Of a stretch of DNA of 64,000 nt, positions 26,860 to 36,111 are shown piece after piece (positions within the stretch are counted from its first letter, which is position 1; each line of letters begins with the position of its first letter). The DNA lies in assembly GCA_029254025.1 (NCBI GenBank), contig JAQWYK010000002.1, positions 124,001-188,000 of the forward strand, read 5' to 3'. The notes below the pieces were generated by a model, which was not told where the DNA came from, did not search any database, and worked only from the letters and a program-made list of their open reading frames with translations. Source of the stretch: Crocinitomicaceae bacterium. Lineage in GTDB: Bacteria; Bacteroidota; Bacteroidia; Flavobacteriales_D; Crocinitomicaceae. Both the position numbers and the translations under genes were made by a program.

Positions 26860-28257
26860 ATGGATTACAGAATTGAAAAAGATACCATGGGAGAAGTTAA
26901 CGTTCCAGCGAATAAATACTGGGGGGCACAAACGGAACGTTCTCGCAACAACTTTAAAATTGGTCCTGCAGGCTCTATGCCATTAGAAGTAGTCTACGGT
27001 TTTGCTTACCTTAAAAAGGCTGCAGCACATGCAAACTGTGAGCTCGGTGCATTAGAAGCTGGAAAACGTGATTTAATTTCTCAAGTCTGTGATGAAATTT
27101 TAGCAGGAAAACATGACGATCAATTTCCTTTAGTAATTTGGCAAACGGGTTCTGGAACACAATCCAACATGAACTGTAACGAGGTTATTGCGAACAGAGC
27201 GCACGTTATTGCTGGTAAAAAATTAGGTGAAGGAGATAAAACATTGCAACCAAACGATGACGTAAACAAATCGCAATCCTCAAATGATACGTTCCCAACT
27301 GGAATGCATATTGCGTGTTACAAATTGATTGTAGAAACAACAATTCCCGGAGTGGAGAGACTGCGCGAGGTTTTACAACAAAAATCAGAAGCATTTAAAG
27401 ATTTAGTGAAAATCGGTCGTACCCACTTGATGGATGCTACACCGTTAACACTTGGACAAGAGTTTTCTGGATACGTTTCACAATTGAACCACGGATTAAA
27501 AGCGTTACGTAACACCTTACCTCATTTATCTGAGTTAGCGTTGGGTGGAACCGCTGTAGGTACAGGAATTAACACGCCAAAAGGGTATGATGTATTGGTA
27601 GCGAAGAAAATTGCTGAATTCACAGGGCTTCCTTTCATTACCGCAGAAAATAAATTCGAGGCATTAGCTGCACATGACGCTTTAGTAGAAACTCATGGGG
27701 CATTAAAACAATTGGCTGTTTCACTCAATAAGATTGCTAATGACATCCGTATGATGGCCTCCGGTCCACGTTCTGGAATTGGAGAGCTGATCATACCAGC
27801 AAACGAACCAGGGTCTTCGATCATGCCAGGTAAAGTAAACCCAACACAAAGTGAAGCCATGACTATGGTTTGTGCTCAAGTAATTGGAAATGATGTAGCT
27901 ATTGCTGTTGGAGGCACACAAGGTCACTATGAATTGAATGTATTTAAACCAATGATGGCTGCGAACGTATTGCAATCTGCTCGTTTGATTGGAGATGCAT
28001 GTGTTTCTTTTGCAGAAAACTGTGCTGAAGGCATCGAGCCAAACTATAAACGAATCGAAGAATTAGTGAATAATTCGTTGATGTTAGTTACGGCTTTAAA
28101 TCCAAAAATTGGTTACTATAAAGCTGCTGAAATTGCTAACAATGCTCACGAGAAAGGGATTACACTTAAAGCTTCTGCTCTTGCTTTAGGTTATCTGAAC
28201 GAGCAAGAATACGATGAATGGGTTGTTCCTTCCAAAATGATTGGGGAAATGAATTAA
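26860..28257 (+). CDS. fumC: Fumarate hydratase, class II
   Basis: TCA-cycle enzyme interconverting fumarate and malate, oxygen-stable and iron-free. At 465 residues it is full length. Seen are the substrate region [26 protein letters not shown], the catalytic His region [17 protein letters not shown], and the superfamily signature [13 protein letters not shown] with the catalytic Ser. The N-terminus ([21 protein letters not shown]) is typical of class II fumarases and distinguishes it from aspartase and argininosuccinate lyase. It is monocistronic, with a hairpin downstream. Confidence 0.97.
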   Translation: MDYRIEKDTMGEVNVPANKYWGAQTERSRNNFKIGPAGSMPLEVVYGFAYLKKAAAHANCELGALEAGKRDLISQVCDEILAGKHDDQFPLVIWQTGSGTQSNMNCNEVIANRAHVIAGKKLGEGDKTLQPNDDVNKSQSSNDTFPTGMHIACYKLIVETTIPGVERLREVLQQKSEAFKDLVKIGRTHLMDATPLTLGQEFSGYVSQLNHGLKALRNTLPHLSELALGGTAVGTGINTPKGYDVLVAKKIAEFTGLPFITAENKFEALAAHDALVETHGALKQLAVSLNKIANDIRMMASGPRSGIGELIIPANEPGSSIMPGKVNPTQSEAMTMVCAQVIGNDVAIAVGGTQGHYELNVFKPMMAANVLQSARLIGDACVSFAENCAEGIEPNYKRIEELVNNSLMLVTALNPKIGYYKAAEIANNAHEKGITLKASALALGYLNEQEYDEWVVPSKMIGEMN

Positions 28258-28271
28258 TAATTTTTATTATG

Positions 28272-28311
28272 CCAATTCAACAATTTGCCCATACGGCAGT
28301 TGTTGAGTTGG
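28272..28311. terminator. Hairpin between convergent fumC and carotenoid cyclase genes
   Basis: CCAATTCAACAA pairs with TTGTTGAGTTGG (one G-T pair), and the stem continues inward with TGCC/GGCA. The T run is weak but A/T-rich sequence follows on both sides. Its position between convergent genes suggests a bidirectional terminator. Confidence 0.65.
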
Positions 28312-28324
28312 TATATTATTTATC

Positions 28325-29002
28325 TCACTTAACCTTCAACCACTCATGAATCCCCACAACCGGGAATAGCATAAAGAAGTTATAAAAAATATCCTCCATA
28401 GGAATCGTAACGACTCGTGGTCCCATGATGTGATTTTCATTATACCACACAACGGGTTCGGGAGTTACAGCGCCAGTTAATACCCCATTCACAATAAGAA
28501 AGGGTATCATCGTAATGATAAATGAAATTACGAAATAGGGGTACCACTTGGGTGTCCAACCAAAGTAGATGATCCAGTTGAGTAATCCAGCGCCCAATAA
28601 CGCGTAAAACGTATACCAATTTTGGCGAAAAACTAAGGCTAATGAAATGGCGGTGAGTGTGAAGACGAACGAAAATCCATAAGCCAATTGAGCGGGACGA
28701 AACTTTGGGAAATAGGCCTTCATAACCTCATAAATAAAGACACACGCGTAGGGAACAGTAAAAAAGAACAGACACTCTTCGATGGGTAAATTAATAATGG
28801 TTATACCTGATAAATAATCAGGGTTAAAACCCCAGATGCCGTTTTCTGTAAAATAGATATCCCAAGCAATAAATCCAGTACCAACAACTAAAATGGCAGG
28901 AAAAAGGGTCTTCCAATGGGTATAAAAATGTACTTTCTTATCAAAACTAAGTAAAAAAGGTCCAGTAAAACTGAGTACATTAATCCAAAGGTAGAGACTC
29001 AT
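28325..29002 (-). CDS. Lycopene cyclase, fused CrtYc-CrtYd-type membrane protein
   Basis: Carotenoid cyclase of about 225 residues with six to seven membrane segments. The sequence holds two copies of the heterodimeric-cyclase domain, each with the acidic motif: PIEECLFFFTVPY in the first half and PMEDIFYNFF in the second. It therefore combines what Actinobacteria encode as separate CrtYc and CrtYd proteins. It should form beta-ionone rings on lycopene or related chains in the membrane. The start at 29002 gives an ATGA overlap with the crtZ stop; the longer GTG-initiated frame is rejected. Whether one or both chain ends are cyclised cannot be read from the sequence. Confidence 0.88.
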   Translation of the reverse strand: MSLYLWINVLSFTGPFLLSFDKKVHFYTHWKTLFPAILVVGTGFIAWDIYFTENGIWGFNPDYLSGITIINLPIEECLFFFTVPYACVFIYEVMKAYFPKFRPAQLAYGFSFVFTLTAISLALVFRQNWYTFYALLGAGLLNWIIYFGWTPKWYPYFVISFIITMIPFLIVNGVLTGAVTPEPVVWYNENHIMGPRVVTIPMEDIFYNFFMLFPVVGIHEWLKVK

Positions 29003-29487
29003 GATTTTACTTGTTTCAATTGAAAGGATTTCCGTGCTTCTCGGTAGTATTTGAAGGGAACTATGAGCATCCCAAAACACTCCCCATATTCTTTTCCACG
29101 GTGTTTGTGGTGTACCTTATGCGCTTTGCGAATTGCCATGAAATACGGCCGATCAATGTCGCGCAACCATTTGAACCTTCGGTGAATATACACATCATGG
29201 AAAAGAAAATAAGCAAAACCATAGGTAGCAATTCCATACCCAATCCACACGGATAAATAGGCTTCATTCATCATTCCTAGCATAATACACAACCATGAAG
29301 GGATGGCATAAATTAGAAAAAATACATCATTGCGTTCAAAAAAACCTGGTTCTTCCACGTGGTGATCTTTATGAAACCGCCACATAAAACCGTGCATTAC
29401 ATACTTATGCATCGCCCATGCACTAAATTCCATCAATACAAATGTGATTACTAATACAAAAGGTCCCCACCAATACATGCTATACAA
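28999..29487 (-). CDS. crtZ: Beta-carotene 3-hydroxylase (CrtZ type)
   Basis: Di-iron membrane hydroxylase of 162 residues from the fatty-acid hydroxylase superfamily. All histidine clusters are present: HKYVMH, HKDHH, HDVYIHRR and HKVHH. Length and spacing match bacterial CrtZ rather than sterol desaturases. It adds a hydroxyl at C3 of a beta ring, so it acts after the cyclase encoded immediately downstream with a 4-bp overlap. It overlaps the upstream CruF-like gene by 8 bp. An alternative start is the ATG three codons later. Confidence 0.94.
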   Translation of the reverse strand: MYSMYWWGPFVLVITFVLMEFSAWAMHKYVMHGFMWRFHKDHHVEEPGFFERNDVFFLIYAIPSWLCIMLGMMNEAYLSVWIGYGIATYGFAYFLFHDVYIHRRFKWLRDIDRPYFMAIRKAHKVHHKHRGKEYGECFGMLIVPFKYYREARKSFQLKQVKS

Positions 29488-30139
29488 TATTTAAAATCAA
29501 AAAAAACATAAACTGTATACAATACAGCGCAGTCGCAACTTTGTTTTTCTCGGCTAAATTTAATCCAAAATAAACGAATTGCAAAAGAAGAGCAACGCCA
29601 AACCAGCAGACAAAATTGAATAGTGGAATCACATCTCCTTCCCAAGTCCAATAATCACTTTCAACTGCCACTGGTTCAATTAATACATCCAGCAATAACA
29701 TAAACAATGAAGCAACGACGGCTTGAAGGTACTTATTCATTTGAAAGCGTTGAGCAACGGAAGCGCTAATAATAACCAACACTCCCCAATTTATTCCAAT
29801 AATGATCGGAACATCATAAAATTTCACCCCCAAACTCTGGCCATATGCATAATCCCCAAATAAATAGCCCGTGTGAACACCAATCAATTCGACGCCAACA
29901 CCAACCACAAATGCGAAAAAGATAAACACATATAACCGGAGTGATTGGAGATTTCTGCCCATCAATAAGAGCACAAAAGAAAGTGCTAAGTTGAAAAAAC
30001 TTAATGAAAGAAAATTGGAACGGTATTCTTCGATAGAAAGACCAACTACTCCAACGGTATAAAAAATAATGAGCAGCCCAATTAAAAGGACTTGTTTGTA
30101 CCTAGAAACTTGCTCGCTTAACGCAGCTGCTTGTATCAT
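29480..30139 (-). CDS. Carotenoid biosynthesis protein, CruF-like 1',2'-hydratase
   Basis: Polytopic membrane protein of 219 residues, about seven helices, resembling the CruF/bacterioruberin-hydratase family (formerly DUF422). Conserved-looking blocks are ELIGVHTGYLFGDYAYG, VPIIIGINWGVLV and DVLIEPVAVESDYWTWEG. Family members add water to the 1',2' double bond of an acyclic carotenoid end. With the cyclase and CrtZ in the same operon this predicts a monocyclic hydroxylated pigment of the saproxanthin/myxol type (inference). It overlaps crtZ by 8 bp. Confidence 0.87.
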   Translation of the reverse strand: MIQAAALSEQVSRYKQVLLIGLLIIFYTVGVVGLSIEEYRSNFLSLSFFNLALSFVLLLMGRNLQSLRLYVFIFFAFVVGVGVELIGVHTGYLFGDYAYGQSLGVKFYDVPIIIGINWGVLVIISASVAQRFQMNKYLQAVVASLFMLLLDVLIEPVAVESDYWTWEGDVIPLFNFVCWFGVALLLQFVYFGLNLAEKNKVATALYCIQFMFFLILNIV

Positions 30140-30173
30140 GCTAACACTTTTTCAAGAGAACAACTCAAGGAGG

Positions 30174-30548
30174 TTATTGTTGCGTTTTCCAGGCATTATA
30201 TCCGCCCTTCATATTCAGTACGTAGATGAATCCCAGCGCATCCATTTGAGTTAACGCTTGGCCACTTCTACCTCCTACTGCGCAGTAAACAACTACTTTC
30301 TTTCGCTCATCCATGGCCGCAAGTTTCTTCTGAAAATCAGCATCGTAATAATTCAGGTTAATAGCGCCCTTGAGGTGTCCTGCATTGTATTCTTCAGGAG
30401 TACGAACATCTAACATCACAAACTCGTGTTTTTTCAATTCTTCCTTGACGGCAGCAACACTAACTGTTTTAAGTACTTTCGGTGGTGTTTTTTGACCGAA
30501 AAAAGAGAATGAGATGGCAACTGCAAAAAATAAAACTGCGTATTTCAT
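30174..30548 (-). CDS. Periplasmic rhodanese-like protein
   Basis: Single-domain rhodanese of 124 residues with a signal peptide ending FSFFGQ. The start is 30548; a longer frame adds an unlikely leader. The domain has FVMLDVRTPEEYNAGHLKGA, the active-site Cys in VVYCAVGGRSGQA (six-residue loop) and the final GGYNAW motif. Sulfur-transfer activity is possible as the Cys is kept. It lies between the glycosyltransferase and carotenoid genes with short gaps (65 and 34 bp), probably in the same transcript, but no functional link to pigment synthesis is evident. Confidence 0.9.
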   Translation of the reverse strand: MKYAVLFFAVAISFSFFGQKTPPKVLKTVSVAAVKEELKKHEFVMLDVRTPEEYNAGHLKGAINLNYYDADFQKKLAAMDERKKVVVYCAVGGRSGQALTQMDALGFIYVLNMKGGYNAWKTQQ

Positions 30549-30613
30549 ATCGTTTTGGTTTTGAACAAATTTACAAGTAATCGAGCAATAACTGTGCAAA
30601 AACTAGTCGTTCT

Positions 30614-31930
30614 TTATTTTCCACCAGTGGTTTTATCTGAAATAACATGGATCAACTCCTTTAACTGACGAGCAGTAGCTTCTCGAGTGTAAGACGCGTG
30701 TTCTGTTCGTATCTCTTTTTTGCCAGTTCGCGTTGAATAGCATTGTACACAAAACTCCGCAAATCGCTCCACTTCTTCCTCGGCTAAGACAATATTTCCT
30801 GCAAACTCATTCAAAATTTTTGCAGCATCGCTGTCCTGTTCCCCTACCAATGCGATGGGGTTTCCAGTAGCAATATACTCCATGAGCTTTCCGGTAATAA
30901 TTCCTTTGGAATAACTGGAAACCGGAATAGATATCAATAGAAGGTCAGCTCCCTTAATCATTGCAATGGCTGCTTCATGGTCCACCACTCCTTCATAGAC
31001 CACGTTGCAATTCGGTATTGCCTGTAATTGTTCCAAAATAACGGTGTCTATCCTACCCGCTAATCGTAATGACAGTGTTTTCCCGTCTGTTAGTCGTTGG
31101 GCAAATGCGGAAATCCCTTCTACAAACAACTGGTAAGCATGATGGCGACCCAAATATCCCACATATGCTATGGTGAAGTCAGCGTAGGTGTTTGCAGGAT
31201 TACGTTGAAAAAGTTCATGATCATATCCATTGATAATCGTCGATACTTTCTTCGGATCAGTTGTTTTGGCCTGAACAAGTTCCGCTGTGTAGCCAGAAAC
31301 ACACAAGATGGCATCAGCGGCTTGGATGACCCCCTTCTCCATTTTCTCATCCTTTCTGATTGCCCAATTGGTTCGATACAAATCTTTATTGTAGAACACT
31401 TCCGTCCATGGATCTCTGAAATCTGCTATCCACGGTAGACCTGTACGTTTTTTTAACGCTTGTGCAATTAAATGGGTCGAATGTGGAGGCCCGGTGCTAA
31501 TAATAAGGTCAATGGTTCCTTTATTAATTCTGTCAAGTGCAGCTGGATATGCATACCTCTTCCAATATTTGCGGGCATCGGGCAACACAATATTTCCGCG
31601 CACAAAAGCAGACATCTTCTGAAATAATGATTTTCCTTTTGTATCAACCGCTCCATAAGGAACTCCAGTTTGTCTGTTGCCAGTAGTCATTTTAGAGTAA
31701 AACTGAAGTGGCTCAAACGACTTCGTTCGAATGACTTCAATTCCTTCTACCTCTTTTTCTAGACTATCGTCCAAAGCTGGATATGTGGCATAAGCTGGGT
31801 CAACTGTTAAAATGACTGGCGTAATACCTAATCGCTTCAGGTACTTCGAAAAATATACCCATCGCTGCACGCCAGAACCACCGCTCGGGGGCCAATAATA
31901 GGTAATGATCAAGACCCTTATTTGCGCCAT
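30614..31930 (-). CDS. Glycosyltransferase family 4-like protein
   Basis: Cytoplasmic GT-B glycosyltransferase of 438 residues. The N-terminal acceptor domain starts VLIITYYWPPSGGSGVQRW, the usual GT4 glycine-rich loop. The C-terminal donor half has the STIINGYDHELF linker and a Rossmann segment with GADLLLISIPVSSYSKGIITGKLMEYIATGNPIAL, including the E of the EX7E-type motif. It follows alaS with a 1-bp gap. The likely product is a surface polysaccharide or a glycosylated lipid or carotenoid; myxol-type carotenoids are often glycosylated, so the proximity is interesting but unproved. Confidence 0.85.
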   Translation of the reverse strand: MAQIRVLIITYYWPPSGGSGVQRWVYFSKYLKRLGITPVILTVDPAYATYPALDDSLEKEVEGIEVIRTKSFEPLQFYSKMTTGNRQTGVPYGAVDTKGKSLFQKMSAFVRGNIVLPDARKYWKRYAYPAALDRINKGTIDLIISTGPPHSTHLIAQALKKRTGLPWIADFRDPWTEVFYNKDLYRTNWAIRKDEKMEKGVIQAADAILCVSGYTAELVQAKTTDPKKVSTIINGYDHELFQRNPANTYADFTIAYVGYLGRHHAYQLFVEGISAFAQRLTDGKTLSLRLAGRIDTVILEQLQAIPNCNVVYEGVVDHEAAIAMIKGADLLLISIPVSSYSKGIITGKLMEYIATGNPIALVGEQDSDAAKILNEFAGNIVLAEEEVERFAEFCVQCYSTRTGKKEIRTEHASYTREATARQLKELIHVISDKTTGGK

Positions 31931-31931
31931 C

Positions 31932-34544
31932 TTAAAGTTTGCTTTTCACCCATTCGATTGCATCTTTAAGTCCATCTGGGTTTTTTCCACCTGCCGTAGC
32001 GAAAAATGGTTGACCACCACCTCCTCCTTGAATCAGATTGGAAGCCTCACGAATAAGATTACCCGCATGAATACCTTTCGACTTCGCAAGTTCTTCGTTT
32101 ACAATGATGCTGAGGGTACACTTTCCATCCGCCTTTCCACCAATAACAGCTACCAAATTTTCTGTTTCACCTTTCAATTGAAACAACACATCTTTGATAC
32201 CACCTCCATCTAATTCAACGATTTCACCTAAGAAATTCATCCCGTCCATCGCCGTGATTTTTGATTTCAATGCTTGCTTCACCCCCTGTGCTTTCAATTT
32301 CTCAAACGCTTCAATTTCTTTAGTTAAGGAGGCATTCTTCTCTTGTAAATCACGAATTGCTTTTGGTAAATCTTTCGGATTTTTAAGTAATCCTTTTACC
32401 TCATCTAATAGATTCAATTGTGCCGTGAGATAGTTCTCTGCGGTCACATTAGAAATCGCTTCAATACGTCTCACTCCAGCAGCCACAGCGGCCTCTGATG
32501 TAATTTTAAAAAGTCCAATTTCACCTGTACTTCCAACATGTGTCCCTCCGCACAACTCTACCGAATTCCCAAATTTAATGACCCGGACAACATCACCATA
32601 TTTTTCTCCAAATAACGCCATCGCTCCCATTTCTTGCGCCTTCATCATTGGTACTGCGCGGTGCTCTTCTAATGGAGTATTCTTTCGAATCACAGCAGCC
32701 ACCATTTGTTCTACGCGTTGCAATTCCTCGTCAGTTATTTTCGAAAAATGGGAAAAATCAAAACGTAGGTAAGAATCGTTCACTAACGATCCTTTTTGTT
32801 CGACGTGTGTTCCAAGCACCTCTCGCAAAGCATGGTGCAACAAATGTGTAGCGGAATGATTGTATGTCGTTAAGGCTCTTTTCTCAGTATTGACCTTAGC
32901 GTGAAATTTAGCGTTCAAATTGTTAGGCAGCTCTTTTGCTAGGTGAACAATTAGGTTATTTTCTTTCTTTGTATCGAAAATTATAACTTCCTCTTCGTCC
33001 GAAACTAATTTTCCAGCGTCTCCTACTTGACCTCCCCCCTCTGGATAAAAAGGTGTGTAATTGAATACGAGCTGAAAAAACTCCTTATTATTTTGAAGGA
33101 CTTTTCGATACTTCACTATATGAACCTTAGCCTCTGTTTCGTCATACCCTATGAATTCCTCCTTGTCATCATCCTGAAGAATTACCCAGTCCTCTGTGGA
33201 AAGAGAAGTCGCTGCACGTGATCGCTCTTTTTGTTGGTTGAGTGCCGTATTAAAACCGGACTCATCTACATCCATGCCTTCCTCCCGCGCAATGAGAGCA
33301 GTAAGGTCAAATGGGAAGCCATATGTGTCATACAGCTCAAAAATATCCTCCCCCTTCAACAATTTCTGGCTATCCGCTTTTGCCGCATCTATAATTCCAT
33401 CGATCCGTTTAATTCCTTGTTCTAGCGTTCTAAAAAAGCTCGCTTCTTCCTCGCGAACTACACTTTCAATCAACGTTCGTTGCTGCTTCAATTCTGGAAA
33501 TGCACCTCCCATTTCTTCCACCAACACCTGACTCAAACCTGCTAAGAAAGGTTCTCTGAAATTAAGTACTTGGTAGCCATATCGAACTGCTCTTCTAAGG
33601 ATCCTACGAATAACATACCCCGCTCCGTTGTTCGAAGGAAGTTGTCCATCGGCAATGGAAAAAGCAATTGCACGAATGTGATCACAAATTACGCGCAGGG
33701 CAATGTCAATCTTTTCCTCTTTACCGTATTGTACTTCAGCAATCTTAGCAATGTACTGAATGAGCGCTTGAAACAAATCCGTATCATAATTAGATTGCTT
33801 CCCTTGAAGTACCATAGCTAATCGTTCTAGGCCCATTCCTGTATCCACATGCGTATCTGGGAGCTTCTCCAAGGAACCATCTGATTTGCGATTATACTGC
33901 ATAAACACCAAATTCCAGATTTCAATCACGTGCGGATGGTCTTCATTGACCAATGTTTTTCCATCAATTTTGGCGCGTTCTGCATCACTACGGATGTCAA
34001 CATGAATTTCGGAACAAGGTCCACAAGGACCAACGTCCCCCATTTCCCAGAAATTATCTTTTTTATTCGCTAAAAGTATCCGCTCAGGAGCGATGTGCTT
34101 TTTCCAAATGTCTATAGAATCATCATCCCTTGGAACACCATCTGCCTCATCTCCCTCAAATACAGTCACGTATAAACGGCTCACATCTATTTTATAGACA
34201 TCTGTTAAGATTTCCCAAGCCCAATCAATGGCTTCTTGTTTAAAGTATTCCCCAAACGACCAATTGCCGAGCATTTCGAACATGGTATGATGATAAGTAT
34301 CCACGCCTACTTCCTCTAAGTCATTGTGCTTTCCAGAAACCCGTAAACACTTCTGTGAATTCGCAACACGCACTTCAGCGGCTTTTGAGTGGCCTAGGAA
34401 AAAATCCTTGAATTGATTCATTCCAGCATTGGTAAACATCAGTGTAGGGTCATTTTTAACCACCATCGGTGCTGATGGAACAATTTTATGTCCTTTGCTT
34501 TCAAAAAAGCTAAAATACTGCGCGCGGATTTCTTCTATTGTCAT
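31932..34544 (-). CDS. alaS: Alanine--tRNA ligase
   Basis: Class II synthetase of 870 residues. The catalytic core (about 1-460) starts EIRAQYFSFFESKGHKIVPS and has NAGMNQFKDFFLG and MFEMLGNWSFGEYFK. The editing domain (about 550-710) keeps its zinc/active-site residues HSATHLLHH and ELCGGTHVG. A C-Ala domain with a coiled coil completes the C-terminus. It initiates the minus-strand run alaS-glycosyltransferase-rhodanese-carotenoid genes. The M23 peptidase gene is divergent 108 bp away. Confidence 0.97.
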   Translation of the reverse strand: MTIEEIRAQYFSFFESKGHKIVPSAPMVVKNDPTLMFTNAGMNQFKDFFLGHSKAAEVRVANSQKCLRVSGKHNDLEEVGVDTYHHTMFEMLGNWSFGEYFKQEAIDWAWEILTDVYKIDVSRLYVTVFEGDEADGVPRDDDSIDIWKKHIAPERILLANKKDNFWEMGDVGPCGPCSEIHVDIRSDAERAKIDGKTLVNEDHPHVIEIWNLVFMQYNRKSDGSLEKLPDTHVDTGMGLERLAMVLQGKQSNYDTDLFQALIQYIAKIAEVQYGKEEKIDIALRVICDHIRAIAFSIADGQLPSNNGAGYVIRRILRRAVRYGYQVLNFREPFLAGLSQVLVEEMGGAFPELKQQRTLIESVVREEEASFFRTLEQGIKRIDGIIDAAKADSQKLLKGEDIFELYDTYGFPFDLTALIAREEGMDVDESGFNTALNQQKERSRAATSLSTEDWVILQDDDKEEFIGYDETEAKVHIVKYRKVLQNNKEFFQLVFNYTPFYPEGGGQVGDAGKLVSDEEEVIIFDTKKENNLIVHLAKELPNNLNAKFHAKVNTEKRALTTYNHSATHLLHHALREVLGTHVEQKGSLVNDSYLRFDFSHFSKITDEELQRVEQMVAAVIRKNTPLEEHRAVPMMKAQEMGAMALFGEKYGDVVRVIKFGNSVELCGGTHVGSTGEIGLFKITSEAAVAAGVRRIEAISNVTAENYLTAQLNLLDEVKGLLKNPKDLPKAIRDLQEKNASLTKEIEAFEKLKAQGVKQALKSKITAMDGMNFLGEIVELDGGGIKDVLFQLKGETENLVAVIGGKADGKCTLSIIVNEELAKSKGIHAGNLIREASNLIQGGGGGQPFFATAGGKNPDGLKDAIEWVKSKL

Positions 34545-34602
34545 GAGGTATATTGGTCTATTAATCCTATTTGTAACCTGTTAAGCTATGTTAACAGACG
34601 TG

Positions 34603-34629
34603 CAAAGTTAGATTATTTACATAATTTTG
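34603..34629. promoter_or_regulatory. Back-to-back -7 boxes for alaS and the M23 peptidase
   Basis: 34610-34603 on the minus strand reads TAACTTTG and 34622-34629 on the plus strand reads TAATTTTG. Both are exact TAnnTTTG matches, separated by 11 bp and pointing outward. -33 TTG elements are not clear for either. Confidence 0.45.
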
Positions 34630-34652
34630 CACAGATTTGAACCTAGAAATAA

Positions 34653-35624
34653 ATGAGTAAAGGCAAATTTAGATATAATCCAAAAACACTTTCCTACGAG
34701 AAACTGGAAAGATCATGGGGTGAACGAATTCTTTTAGGCTTCATTTATATTGCCCCTACTCTCGTTCTGAGTATCATTTTTGGATTCATTATCGCTTACC
34801 GAATAGACTCTCCAAAAGAAAAGCGCCTTCGTGCCGAACTAGCTGAAGTAGAAACTGAGTTAGTTGAATGGCAAATGCGAATGGAACGCATCGATCGAAT
34901 CACAGAAGATATCAAACGGAGGGACGAAGAATTGTATCGCTCCGCGCTGGGTGCGAAAGAATTTCCAAATGAACTACGAATGATGGGAATGGGCGGTAGC
35001 GATAAATACAAACACCTTGAGGGGAAATCTAACGCGGAACTTTTAATTACAACTGCTGAGAGATTGGACGAATTAGAGAGTAAACTGCATGCTCAAAGTA
35101 TCAGCTTCAAGGAACTCATAAAATTGACAAAGGAACGGGAAAACCGTTTAGCCTCCCTGCCTGCTATTCAACCTGTACGAAACAGTGATTTGAAAAGAGT
35201 GGCTTCAGGTTATGGATGGCGAATAGACCCAGTCTATAAAACGCGAAAAATGCATTGGGGACTTGATTTTACGGCCGATGTAGGGACAGAAATTTATGCG
35301 ACTGGCGATGGTGTGGTCGAGGAAGTGACCCAAAATGCCTGGGGTTATGGTAGAGAAATTGTTATTAATCACGGTTTCGGTTATAAAACAAGGTATGCTC
35401 ATCTGAGCAAATTCATGGTAAAAGAAGGACAAAAAGTAACCCGTGGTGAAGTCATTGGGCTTGTTGGAAATAGTGGAAAATCAACGGGTCCTCATTTACA
35501 TTATGAAGTAGAAAAGGACGGGCAAAAAGTAAATCCTATTGGCTATTTTCACTCCGACCTAACACCAGAACAATTTGAAGAAATTATTCGAATCAGCAAA
35601 AACGCATTTAAATCACTCGACTAG
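34653..35624 (+). CDS. M23-family peptidase (LytM domain), membrane-anchored
   Basis: Peptidoglycan endopeptidase or its regulator, 323 residues. A short cytoplasmic N-terminus is followed by one membrane helix (about 25-48), a coiled-coil stretch (about 52-90 and 125-170), then the LytM domain (about 195-305). Zinc ligands are intact: HWGLDF (HxxxD) and the HLHYEV motif, so the enzyme should be active. It works in the periplasm on peptide cross-links. The order alaS, M23 peptidase, merR is one I recognise from other Flavobacteriia, which supports this being core genome. Confidence 0.93.
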   Translation: MSKGKFRYNPKTLSYEKLERSWGERILLGFIYIAPTLVLSIIFGFIIAYRIDSPKEKRLRAELAEVETELVEWQMRMERIDRITEDIKRRDEELYRSALGAKEFPNELRMMGMGGSDKYKHLEGKSNAELLITTAERLDELESKLHAQSISFKELIKLTKERENRLASLPAIQPVRNSDLKRVASGYGWRIDPVYKTRKMHWGLDFTADVGTEIYATGDGVVEEVTQNAWGYGREIVINHGFGYKTRYAHLSKFMVKEGQKVTRGEVIGLVGNSGKSTGPHLHYEVEKDGQKVNPIGYFHSDLTPEQFEEIIRISKNAFKSLD

Positions 35625-35742
35625 TTTCACCATTCTGCATCGTGCTAATTCTTCTTTTCAGTTCAATTCGTACTGCGAAAATGTTCTCCGAGCATAGATT
35701 GAGTAATAAATTTTTACTAATTTCATTTCCTAAACGGAGGGC

Positions 35743-36102
35743 ATGGTTGACGAATCTACATTAACGAAAGTATATTATACCATTGGCGAGGTCGCCAAAA
35801 TGTACGGGGTAAATGCATCACTCATTCGTTTTTGGTCCAATGAATTCAAACAAATCGACCCGAAAACCAAGAAAAATGGTACGCGACTTTATTCTCAAAA
35901 AGATATTGCCACGCTAAACAAAATTTATCACTTGGTGAAAATTAAGGGACATACGCTTGAAGGAGCACGCAAAGCGTTAAGAGGGTATGAAATTCCTACT
36001 GAGGAAACCACAACAAACACTGTGCACAACTCCAATAATCAGCTGGTTGTGATTGATAAATTAGAGTCAATTAAAGCACGCCTCATCGCGTTGAAAAATT
36101 AA
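35743..36102 (+). CDS. MerR-family transcriptional regulator
   Basis: Small DNA-binding protein of 119 residues. The N-terminal MerR helix-turn-helix reads YYTIGEVAKMYGVNASLIRFW, followed by the wing NGTRLYSQKDIATLNKIYHL and a short helical tail. No effector-binding domain or metal-binding cysteines are present, so it is a minimal MerR. A GGAGG sequence lies just before the ATG, unusual in this low-SD genome, though the spacing of two bases is tight. It lies 119 bp downstream of the M23 peptidase and may share its transcript. Targets are unknown. Confidence 0.9.
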   Translation: MVDESTLTKVYYTIGEVAKMYGVNASLIRFWSNEFKQIDPKTKKNGTRLYSQKDIATLNKIYHLVKIKGHTLEGARKALRGYEIPTEETTTNTVHNSNNQLVVIDKLESIKARLIALKN

Positions 36103-36111
36103 CCTCTTTAC

